NCBI GenBank assembly: GCA_958450365.1
Contig: CAUEEP010000725.1
Span: 644,501-708,500 of the forward strand
Source of the DNA: Mesorhabditis belari
Lineage: Eukaryota; Nematoda; Chromadorea; Rhabditida; Rhabditidae
DNA: 64,000 nt
Reading direction: 5' to 3'
This document shows positions 22,348-31,717 of this stretch, piece after piece (position 1 is the stretch's first letter; every line of letters begins with the position of its first letter). Position numbers and translations under genes: made by a program. The notes beneath the pieces were generated by a model. It saw only the letters and a program-made list of their open reading frames with translations, made no database searches and had not been told where the DNA came from.

Positions 22348-23456
22348 TTGGGTTGAGGAAAAAGTAATGTCGGTTTTGATTTCCCATTGTTGGCTGGTTG
22401 GTTTTCCAGTTCTTATGCGATTTTTTTCAACTTGATATCACCTAGAAACTTCTATGCTTTTATATTATATTTGATTTTTAAATAAATTTTAACAAATTTT
22501 TACAATTTTAACAAATTTAACAATATTTTCAGGTACAAAATGCAAGAGGAAAAGTTTCGACTTCGAGCCGCTTTATGGTATGATTTTAAACAAGGGAAAT
22601 CGACGAGCTTGGTTGGATGGACCAAAAAACAATCGACAACCAGGGAAATCCGCGGCTGAATCGCATCGGATAATCATTGAAATTTTTGGGGAAGACAGCA
22701 TTAGCGAAAGACAATGCCAAGTATGGTTTCAGCGGTTCAAAGATGGAAATGAAAGTCTCCAAGACGAGGAACGGTCTGGACGACCCCAAGAGATTTCAGA
22801 TGAGGATTTATAAAAATATACAAAATGCAAGGCGAAAAGTTTCGACTTCGAGCCGCTTTGTGGTATGATTTTAAACAAGGGAAATCGACGAGCTTGGTTG
22901 GAAACTTAACAGCTTAACAGGTTGGTTGGAAACTTCTCTGCCCCACGCACCTTATACTGGCTAACCTTGGTCTTCTTGGCGGTATGCCGCTTGGCATTGT
23001 CTTGCTGGAGGCTCAAGTCCTACTAAGTCTTGTCTTGTCTTGTCTTGCTCTTGTCTTGTTTGGTCTGGACCTGACCCCATCAGATTATTTTTTCTTTCGG
23101 TCGTTCAAGAGTTTTCTTATGGGAGAAAAGTTCGAGAATCATGCACAGATCAAAAAAAACAGGCGACACTGGCAGTCGACACTGGCAGTCGACACTGGCA
23201 GTCGACACTGGCAGTCGACACTGGCAGTCGACACTGGCAGTCGACACTGGCAGTCGACACTTATTTTGGCTCGAAAACTCGGCATTTTTGTTTAAGGATT
23301 GAATCAGGGACTTGCGACAAAGATGGGAAACAATTCATCAATAATAATTGAGAATATCTCATTGATTGATGTGCTTTTGTTTATGTTTTTAGCAATAAAC
23401 AGTTTTGTGACAAAAACCAACATTACTTTTTCCTCAACTACATTACTTTTCCTCAA
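22348..23456 (+). mobile_element. Rearranged mariner whose right end lies in a PLA2-like exon
   Basis: Left end TTGGGTTGAGGAAAAAGTAA near 22348; right end CCTCAA near 23456, preceded by a second copy at 23431-23437. An N-terminal segment starts at 22539 (MQEEKFRLRAALWYDFKQGK), shifts frame and continues with SAAESHRIIIEIFGEDSISE. The first 85 bp of coding are repeated at 22826-22908. The middle is replaced by low-complexity DNA. A C-terminal piece with the third catalytic Asp (LTPSDYFFFRSFKSF) begins near 23073 and is broken by a 13-bp minisatellite. The element is dead. Confidence 0.75.
23166..23258. repeat. 13-bp minisatellite inside mariner coding sequence (copy A)
   Basis: About seven units of TGGCAGTCGACAC interrupt the transposase C-terminal reading frame. 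The same array, longer, is at 25519-25650. Confidence 0.9.
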
Positions 23457-24816
23457 TAGATAACAACCTCTTCTCCAGAGGAAATCTCAATCAATTTTAG
23501 CTTTGTTTCATTGACAGAGCTTTCTGTGACATTTTCAAACTCAAAAGAAGTAGTTGTTTGTGAAATGATGAAATTAGCAGTCGTGTTCTTGAATGTTTCC
23601 GAAAATTCGTAAGCTGTTGAGGGAGTTGTGGCGAAAGTTTTCACAAAGAAAGTCATGATTGGACGAGCGAACCAACGAGTCACGATATTACCTAAAATTC
23701 GCTTTTACTGTAAAGCTCAAAGCTCTAAAGCTTACTTGTAAGATCTAGGTTACGGTTACAGATTACGACAGATTACTAGAAACGCTTTCGACGACATTTT
23801 CGAACGCTGGTCGACAATGTAGGCTTTAATACATGCTCTAGCGCTACGCTCTAGCGCTACGCTCTAGCGCTACACTCTAGCGCTACGCTCTAGCGCTACG
23901 CTCTAGCGCTTTGGGCTCCCGCCTGCTCGCGCGCGGCCTTAGCGCTACGCCTCAGCTCTACGCTCTCCAGCGCTCTACGCTCTGGCTCTACGCTGCTCGG
24001 CTCAAGGCCCATCCACCACCTAGCTCACCGTAGCGCTCACGCCCCTCCCCCCCCCCCCCGCCCTGGGCGGCTCATGGCGCAGTGGATAGTGTGCTAGCCC
24101 TCGACAGATTACTAGACTTTTTTGAACGCTGGTTGACAAGGTAGGCTCTACCGCTACCGTAGCGGTATACATGCTCTACCGTAGCATAGCTTTTTATCTA
24201 TCGATCTTTGACATAGAATTGACCCCAATTTACGAGTTCTTCTCAAAAAAAGAGAAATATTACGAAAAAATCGAGATTCTCTATAATTTTTACACACAAT
24301 GTAGAAGTTTTTGATGCTGATTCTGAAGCCGGTTTTAGTTTTTCTAGTGGGGCTTTGTAACGAGAGTTATTTGACATACAGACTTGACCCTGATTCGCCT
24401 TTTAAATGCTTTCTTTATCAATCCGAAATGTAAGCTGTGGCGCAGTGGATAGTGTGCTAGCATCGGGTTCAATTCCCATGCATACCTTGGGTTCAATTCC
24501 TAAGCTTACCTTGGGTTCAATTCCCCATGATGAATTTTTCTAGTGGTGCTTTGTAACGTGAGTTATTTGACATACAGAATTGACCCTGATTCGCCTCTAG
24601 TTACTTTGGACACGCTATACGAGTCCAAAAACAAAAAGAACAAAGCATTTACTTGTATTTTTGCATAAAAAGTAGGCTGTTTTAAACCGGCTAGACATTT
24701 TTGCATTTTAAATAAATTACCGTTTGATAGACACGAGTCAAAAGCGGCATCGGCTTCCAGCCTTGCCATCACGCAATCGATATGATAATCGTGATAGGCA
24801 CAGCACTTGTTGATCA
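23453..24816 (-). CDS. PLA2-like terminal exon cassette A (duplicate last two exons)
   Basis: Two exons, 24816-24721 and 23691-23453, with intact acceptor (CGTTTCAG), donor (GTAATTTA) and acceptor (ATTTTAG). They encode the CCAYHDYHIDC core, AFDSCLSNG, then a VTRWFARPIMTFF segment and a long Thr/Ser-rich tail ending at TGA 23455-23453. There is no signal-peptide or WHCG exon of its own between this cassette and cassette B. It is therefore either an alternative 3' end of the gene starting at 29549 or a beheaded copy. It differs from cassette B by only a few residues (MARL for MTRL, NI for NL, FKNTT for FKNTA). Confidence 0.6.
23836..24070. repeat. CGCTCTAGCGCTA repeat with GC-rich irregular patch
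   Basis: A regular 12-13-bp array to about 23925 is followed by degenerate GC-rich sequence with a C homopolymer at 24045-24060. The duplicate unit lacks this patch. Confidence 0.7.
24430..24526 (+). repeat. tRNA-like segment with one A box and three B boxes
   Basis: TGGCGCAGTGG at 24438 is followed by GGTTCAATTCC-type B boxes at about 24465, 24489 and 24513. Spacing from A to first B is only 27 bases, too short for a tRNA. A second A-box-only copy is at 24077. The duplicate is at 26694-26790. Confidence 0.5.
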
Positions 24817-25518
24817 CTGAAACGAATGCTTTGTTTTCTGGTTTTCTGCTTTGCAACGTTTACTCCCATAAATCACAATGATTCAAACGGGATCAATTCA
24901 ATTAAAAACGCAATTTCAAAGCAATTTCCATAAACTATCATCGATTTAAGTGATCTATTAAGTTTGAAAGAAAAGAAAATCTTTATTGTGCCCAAATCGT
25001 CGATAGTTTGGGCTCCATGTACACTATAGCGCACTTTGAAGCTCCAAAACTCTGCTTAAAACGCCTTTTCCCAAGCTCTCGTTGTATTTTTCGGAATCTA
25101 CGCATAAAACTACCCCAGGAAATCTACCTGGGGTAGTTTTCCAGCCTATCCCAAGCCTATCCCAAAAATTGACATTGGATTGAACGGGAAATGGATAGGG
25201 AAATGGAAATGTAAGTCAAAGGATGCATATTTAGCGGTTGAAAATGGTTTTGGCTCTAGTTTTGACCTAGAAAAGTCACCGAATAGTCAATAGCTTGGGC
25301 TCCATTTAGTGAAGTACACTATAGCGCACTTTGACGCTCCAAAACTCTGCTTAAAACGCCTTTTCCCTAGCTCTCGGTGTATTTTTCGGAATCTACACAT
25401 AAAACTACCCCAGGAAAAGTGATTTTAAAGAAAAGAAATCTAGGATAGTATCAAAATTTCTTGAAATAAACTTATCAAAAAATTTGGAGAATTGATCGGC
25501 ATAATTTTTGGAAAGTCG

Positions 25519-25650
25519 GCACTGGCAGTCGACACTGGCAGTCGACACTGGCAGTCGACACTGGCAGTCGACACTGGCAGTCGACACTGGCAGTCGACAC
25601 TGGCAGTCGCCTGGCAGTCGACACTGGCAGTCGACACTGGCAGTCGACAC
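25519..25650. repeat. 13-bp minisatellite, copy B
   Basis: About ten TGGCAGTCGACAC units with one short unit (CTGGCAGTCGC). It marks the start of duplication unit B and lies within the residual mariner 3' end (25519-25846). Confidence 0.9.
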
Positions 25651-25842
25651 TTATTTTGGCTCGAAAACTCGGCATTTTTGTTTAAGGATTGAATCAGGGA
25701 CTTGCGACAAAGATGGGAAACAATTCATCAATAATAATTGAGAATATCTCATTGATTGATGTGCTTTTGCTTATGTTTTTAGCAATAAACAGTTTTGTGA
25801 CAAAAACCAACATTACTTTTTCCTCAACTACATTACTTTTCC

Positions 25843-28800
25843 TCAATAGATAACAACCTCTTCTCCAGAGGAAATCTCAATCAATTTTAGCTTTGTTTCA
25901 TTGACAGAGCTTTCTGTGACATTTTCAAACTCAAAAGAAGTAGTTGTTTGTGAAATGATGAAATTAGCAGCCGTGTTCTTGAATGTTTCCGAAAATTCGT
26001 AAGCTGTTGAGGGAGTTGTGGCGAAAGTTTTCACAAAGAAAGTCATGATTGGACGAGCGAACCAACGAGTCACGAGATTACCTAAAATTCGCTTTTACTG
26101 TAAAGCTCAAAGCTCTAAAGCTTACTTGTAAGATCTAGGTTACGGTTACAGATTACGACAGATTACTAGAAACGCTTTCGACGACATTTTCGAACGCTGG
26201 TCGACAATGTAGGCTTTAATACATGCTCTAGCTCTACGCTCTAGCTCTACGCTCTAGCTCTACGCTCTAGCTCTACGCTCTAGCTCTACGCTCTAGCTCT
26301 ACGCTCTAGCTCTACGCTCTACCGTAGCGCTCATGGCGCAGTGGATAGTGTGCTAGCCTCGACAGATTACTAGACTTTTTTGAACGCTGGTTGACAAGGT
26401 AGGCTCTACCGCTACCGTAGCGGTATACATGCTCTACCGTAGCGTAGCTTTTTATCTATCGATCTTTGACATACAGAATTGACCCCAATTTACGAGTTCT
26501 TCTCAAAAAAAGAGAAATATTACGAAAAAATCGAGATTCTCTATAATTTTTACACACAATGTAGAAGTTTTTGATGCTGATTCTGAAGCCGGTTTTAGTT
26601 TTTCTAGTGGGGCTTTGTAACGAGAGTTATTTGACATACAGACTTGACCCTGATTCGCCTTTTAAATGCTTTCTTTATCAATCCGAAATGTAAGCTGTGG
26701 CGCAGTGGATAGTATGCTAGCATCGGGCTCAATTCCCATGCATACCTTGGGTTCAGTTCCTAAGCTTACCTTGGGTTCAATTCCCCATGATGAATTTTTC
26801 TAGTGGTGCTTTGTAACGTGAGTTATTTGACATACAGAATTGACCCTGATTCGCCTCGAGTTACTTTGGACACGCTATACGAGTCCAAAAACAAAAAGAA
26901 CAAAGCATTTACTTGTATTTTTGCATAAAAAGAAGCCTGTTTTAAACAGGCTAGACATTTTTGCATTTTAAATAAATTACCGTTTGATAGACACGAGTCA
27001 AAAGCGGCATCGGCTTCCAGCCTTGTCATCACGCAATCGATATGATAATCGTGATAGGCACAGCACTTGTTGATCACTGAAACGAATGCTTTGTTTTCTG
27101 GTTTTCTGCTTTGCAACGTTTACTCCCATAAATCACAATGATTCAAACGGGATCAATTCAATTAAAAACGCAATTTCAAAGCAATTTCCATAAACTATCA
27201 TCGATTTAAGTGATCTATTAAGTTTGAAAGAAAAGAAAATCTTTATTGTGCCCAAATCGTCGATAGCTTGGGCTCCATTTAGTGAAAAACCCTATAGCGC
27301 ACTTTGAAGCTCAAAAACTCTGCTTAAAACGCCTTTTCCCAAGCTCTCGTTGTATTTTTCGGAATCTACACATAAAACTACCCCAGGAAAAGTGATTTTA
27401 AAGAAAAGAAATCTAGGATAGTATCAAAATTTCTTGAAATAAGCTTATCAAAAAATTTTGGAAGAATTGATGGTTTGGTTTTTAAGAAATTAGAAATTGA
27501 GAACTTTTTCCGAGAACTTTCTTTCCAATCTAATAGAAAATCTAATAGAAGATCCGAATCTAATAGAAGATCCCAATCTAGTAGAAGATCCCAATCTAAT
27601 AGAAGATCGAATAGAAGATCCCAATCTAGTAGAAGATCGAATAGAAGATCCCAATCTAGTAGAAGATCTCAATCTAGTAGAAGATCCCAATCTAATAGAA
27701 GATCCCAATCTAGTAGAAGATCTCAATCTAATAGAAGATCCCAATCTAATAGAAGATCCCAATCTAGTAGAAGATCGAATAGAAGATCCCAATCTAGTAG
27801 AAGATCCCAATCTAATAGAAGATCCCAATCTAGTAGAAGATCTCAATCTAATAGAAGATCCCAATCTAATAGAAGATCCCAATCTAGTAGAAGATCGAAT
27901 AGAAGATCCCAATCTAGTAGAAGATCCCAATCTAATAGAAGATCCCAATCTAGTAGAAGATCTCAATCTAATAGAAGATCCCAATCTAATAGAAGATCCC
28001 AATCTAGTAGAAGATCGAATAGAAGATCCCAATCTAGTAGAAGATCCCAATCTAATAGAAGATCCCAATCTAGTAGAAGATCTCAATCTAATAGAAGATC
28101 CCAATCTAATAGAAGATCCCAATCTAGTAGAAGATCGAATAGAAGATCCCAATCTAGTAGAAGATCCCAATCTAATAGAAGATCCCAATCTAGTAGAAGA
28201 TCGAATAGAAGATCCCAATCTAGTAGAAGATCTCAATCTAGTAGAAGATCCCAATCTAATAGAAGATCCCAATCTAGTAGAAGATCGAATAGAAGATCCC
28301 AATCTAGTAGAAGATCTCAATCTAGTAGAAGATCCCAATCTAATAGAAGATCCCAATCTAGTAGAAGATCTCAATCTAATAGGAGATCCCAATCTAGTAG
28401 AAGATCTCAATCTAATAGAAGATCCCAATCAAGTAGAAGATCCCAATCTAATAGAAGATCCCAATCTAGTAGAAGATCCCAATCTAATAGAAGATCCCAA
28501 TCTAGTAGAAGATCTCAATCTAATAGAAGATCCCAATCTAGTAGAAGATCCCAATCTAATAGAAGATCCCAATCTAATAGAAGATCCCAATCTAGTAGAA
28601 GATCGAATAGAAGATCCCAATCTAATAGAAGATCCCAATCTAATAGAAGATCCCAATCTAATAGAAGATCCCAATCTAGTAGAAGATCCCGAATCTATAA
28701 TTCAAAAGCAGCGGAATAGCTTGTAAATGTAAGTGTCTTTGCCTTATAGCTTTTGCTATACACTTTTTCTACAAACTTGCTACAAACTACAAACTACAAC

Positions 28801-29549
28801 TACAAACTTTCTTGTCAATCTAGTAATATGATAGAACTTTGACCGACAATCGGTGTTGAAAGTGAGCATCGAGACGCCCATCGATCCAATGTGTGAAGCG
28901 ATTCCATTCCCACAATGCCATTCCGATCCGTCGTACTCGATCTCATTCTCGCAACTCGCTTTTCTCTAAAAAATTTGTTCTCGAAGCTTTCTAAAATACA
29001 AATCACTTGAAATTTCAGGGCCTTTACGGCTAAAGGCCGAAGCTCGCCAAGCTGGTGAGTTTTTGACTAACTTGCAGCCCTAGTTAAATGAGTTAAGAGT
29101 TAAATTAGCTCAAGAATAAACAGAAACTTTGAAAGCCAAAGAAAACGCATCAATTTATCAATCTTGTTTCTTTGTTCTATTCGCATTTGGTTTATAAAAG
29201 AGCAAAGAGCTAGCAAAAAAATTTTGGAGCTTTACGGTTATCGGGGTCGCGTTTTTGACCATTTTGCAGTCCGATTTTAGTTAGGTTTTTGTTAATAACT
29301 TTTGATAAAACAAATAGTTTTTAAAAGTTAACGTTTTAAGCTATCTAAATCTTATTAAAACTTTCTGATCTGATAATTTAAGGTGCTTAAAAATGAGCTG
29401 CAAGTTGGCGAAAAGATTTGACTCCGCTGATAATGGCCGAAATTTTATTATCATTTATTTATTATTCTAACCTTGACTCTTGCTAGTTTTCCTGGTTTCG
29501 CAATCGATAAAGTGAATAATAAGAAAATGATGTGAAATCGGAGAATCAT
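25843..29549 (-). CDS. Secreted phospholipase-A2-like protein (gene 1 of 3)
   Basis: Exons 29549-29472, 28965-28848, 27076-26981 and 26081-25843; about 176 residues. Exon 1 encodes an N-terminal signal peptide (MILRFHIIFLLFTLSIA) and ends in phase 0 at GTTAGA. Exon 2 holds a Cys, then SEWHCGNG, and ends in phase 1 at GTCGGT. Exon 3 begins INKCC and has the His-Asp pair (CCAYHDYHIDC) and FDSCL. Exon 4 adds a Trp-Phe-Ala-Arg-Pro segment and a Thr/Ser-rich tail. Conserved Cys and the Cys-Cys-x2-His-Asp motif match nematode PLA2-like secreted proteins. The spacing after His-Asp differs from classical sPLA2, so catalysis is unproven. Cassette A downstream offers alternative last exons. The stop codon lies in a mariner end. 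Confidence 0.72.
26227..26325. repeat. 12-bp tandem repeat GCTCTAGCTCTA, 8 copies
   Basis: Regular array in the last intron of PLA2-like gene 1. It is the clean counterpart of the degenerate array at 23836-24070. Confidence 0.85.
26694..26790 (+). repeat. tRNA-like segment, duplicate copy
   Basis: Same A box and three B boxes as at 24430-24526, with point changes (GGGCTCAATTCCC in the first B box, GTTCAGTTCC in the second). Confidence 0.5.
27536..28690. repeat. 18-bp minisatellite with 120-bp higher-order repeat
   Basis: About 64 units of AATCTARTAGAAGATCYC. Between 27721 and 28200 the sequence repeats exactly every 120 bp, four times (six 18-mers plus one 12-mer GAATAGAAGATC). Two plus frames and one minus frame stay open for 300-410 codons because the unit is a multiple of three and stop-free. 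I regard these as by-products. It lies in the intron between the WHCG and CC exons of PLA2-like gene 1. Confidence 0.95.
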
Positions 29550-29654
29550 CAAAAGAAAGCTGAAATGCTTCTTGAGAAGTTTGAGAGAAAGTTTGAGAGA
29601 AAACACTGAGTATTTGAAGAGAGTTGTTTCTTGTTTCTGAAATTCTTTTTCAGA

Positions 29655-29993
29655 AATTCAGGCTCAGCTCTAGGCCGGCTTGGCTCAGCTCTAGGTCTGG
29701 CTTGGCTCAGCTTTGGTCTGGCTTGGCTCAGCTCTAGGCCTGGCTTGGCTCAGCTCTAGGCCTGGCTTGGCTCAGCTTTGGCTTGGCTTGGCTCAGCTCT
29801 AGGCCTGGCTTGGCTCAGCTTTGGCCTGGCTTGGCTCAACTCTAGGCCTGGCTTGGCTCAGCTTTGGCTTGGCTTGGCTCAGCTCTAGGCCTGGCTTGGC
29901 TCAGCTTTGGCTTGGCTTGGCTCAACTCTAGGCCTGGCTTGGCTCAGCTCTAGGCCTGGCTTGGCTCAGCTCTAGGCCTGGCTTGGCTCAGCA
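29655..29993. repeat. 22-bp minisatellite GGCCTGGCTTGGCTCAGCTC
   Basis: About 16 imperfect units upstream of the PLA2-like gene 1 start codon. No ORF of interest. Confidence 0.9.
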
Positions 29994-30451
29994 ACAAGAA
30001 AAACAAGAAAGATTTGAATTTGAAAAAGGTCTTAAGTGATTATTTAAAGTAATCAAGATTTTTTTCAAAAATAAAGAAATTTTGCGCTCATTTTATCACA
30101 GAGTTTTACGGAAATTGCAAAAAAATTTCTAGACAATGAGAAAACAACAATAAATCACTGACAATGAATATTTGAAGAGTTATTTTGATTTTGAAACTTT
30201 TCGAAAAAGAATATTGAGTGTTTTGACGGCATTGTGCAGTTTTGTGTCTCAGGAAAACTTCAATTCAAATTCCTCAATTCTTCAATTCTTCAATTCTTTT
30301 TAAAATTAGAGAAAAACTTCTTTATGTTAGTTTTTTTGAACATAAAAAGTTGTATTTGATTAAAATAAACGTGAAAAATCAATTCCTAAAATTTGAACAA
30401 AAAAACAAACAAAAAAGTCACGGCAAATATTGGCTTGTACGTTGTGCTTTG

Positions 30452-30552
30452 AAATGTACATTGTACAAGAAGTGTACATTGTACATGAAGTGTACATTGT
30501 ATATGAAATTGTACATTGTACATCAAATTGTACATTGTACATCAAAATGTAC
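30452..30552. repeat. 18-bp tandem repeat TGTACATTGTACATGAAG
   Basis: About five units, each containing the palindrome TGTACA. Confidence 0.8.
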
Positions 30553-30769
30553 ATTCATTGAAACACCGACTTTCTGACACAACAATTTGTCTTTTTATAG
30601 CGTTAGAATGACACAAGTGTAAAGCATTTGTGCGTCAAAAAAGCGCTTGTTTCTCAGAGAGAACACACTGTAAATACTGTAATAGTACCCCACCGCCCTC
30701 GTACAGTCGCGTAGTCGCAAAACGTTTTCTAGTATTTCATTTCTTTCAAAGCACCCGTACTTTCAAAAA

Positions 30770-31640
30770 ATGCGTCTTTGGTATCAAAAAATAGCTGAAA
30801 TTCAGGGCTATCTTTTGATATTCAAACGAACACTGTAGCTTAAATCAGTGTCGAGAAAAACGCGTTCAAAGCTAGACTCCGCACGCGTATAGTCGCGTAG
30901 TCTAACTTTGAACGTGTTTTTCTCGACACTGGTATATGCTACAGTGTTCGTTTGGGTCTCAAATGAAATAGCTGAAATTCAGGGCTATCTTTTGATATTC
31001 AAACGAACACTGTAGCATAAACCAGTGTCGAGAAAAACGCGTTCAAAGCTAGACTCCGCACGCGTATAGTCGCGTAGTCTAACTTTGAACGTGTTTTTCT
31101 CGACACTGGTAGATGCTACAGTGTTCGTTTGGGTATCGAATGATAGCCCTTGAAATCTAGTATTTTTTGATATCAAAATAGTAGCTAGAAAAAGTCTAGG
31201 AGCTGAGAAAAAGATGATTTTCTCGAAAGAAGTTAGACTAGTCGCGTAGTCGCAAAACGTTTTTTAGTATTTCATTTTTTTCAAAGCACCCGTACTTTCA
31301 AAAAATGCGTCTTTGGTATCAAAAAATAGCCCTGAATTTCAGCTATTTTTTGATACCTCTGCGCGGATTGTAGGATAAACTAGTGTCGAGAAAGACGTGT
31401 TCAAAGCTAGACTACCGTATTTATTCTGATAAACGTCGCCCCTCCCCCCCTCGACCAACTTTAGATGCCTCGTTCTCAGCCCGATTTTATGCTACAATGC
31501 GCGTTTAGGTATCAAAAAATAGCCCTGAATGTCAGCTATTTTTTGATATCTAGACGAGCATTCTAGCATAAACCAGTGTCGAGAAAAGCTCGTTCAAAGC
31601 TAGACTACGCGACGCTCCGCACCGTCATTTTGGGGCTGGG
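30770..31640. repeat. Cluster of long hairpin (foldback) elements
   Basis: A palindromic module occurs here about three times: arm with AACGAACACTGTAGCA, CAGTGTCGAGAAAAAC and TTCAAAGCTAGACT, then a short centre, then the inverse arm. Arms are 70-90 bp with few mismatches. A further copy lies at 39285-39530. Outer blocks contain AAAAAATAGCCCTGAATTTC. No ORF; mobile origin is inferred. Confidence 0.8.
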
Positions 31641-31717
31641 GTACTATTACAGTATTTACGGTAGTATAAACTGTGTAATTAGTACAATTAGTGTAAAGCT
31701 TGTCAATCAATTACTTG

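Larger units (their letters stand above)
23459..27470. repeat. 2.3-kb tandem segmental duplication
   Basis: Unit A is about 23166-25495 and unit B about 25519-27470. They are nearly identical over exons, introns, tRNA-like segment and the mariner right end. Differences concentrate in the simple repeats (23836-24070 against 26227-26325). Unit A also carries an extra partial repeat of the CCCAGGAAA block (25100-25400). Confidence 0.9.

Noticed and set aside
24563..24856. Single-exon 97-codon ORF over the CC/His-Asp motif
   Set aside because: It reads through a donor into the intron; the shared acceptor, donor and paralogue alignment support the shorter exon 24816-24721 (and 27076-26981 in the duplicate).
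23166..25650. Spaced 13-bp repeats resembling a CRISPR array
   Set aside because: Units are contiguous without unique spacers, in a eukaryotic context, and lie within a transposase frame.
27475..28726. Two plus-strand ORFs of about 410 codons and a minus ORF of 312 codons
   Set aside because: They exist because an 18-bp stop-free unit is repeated; three overlapping frames are open at once and none has a unique domain.
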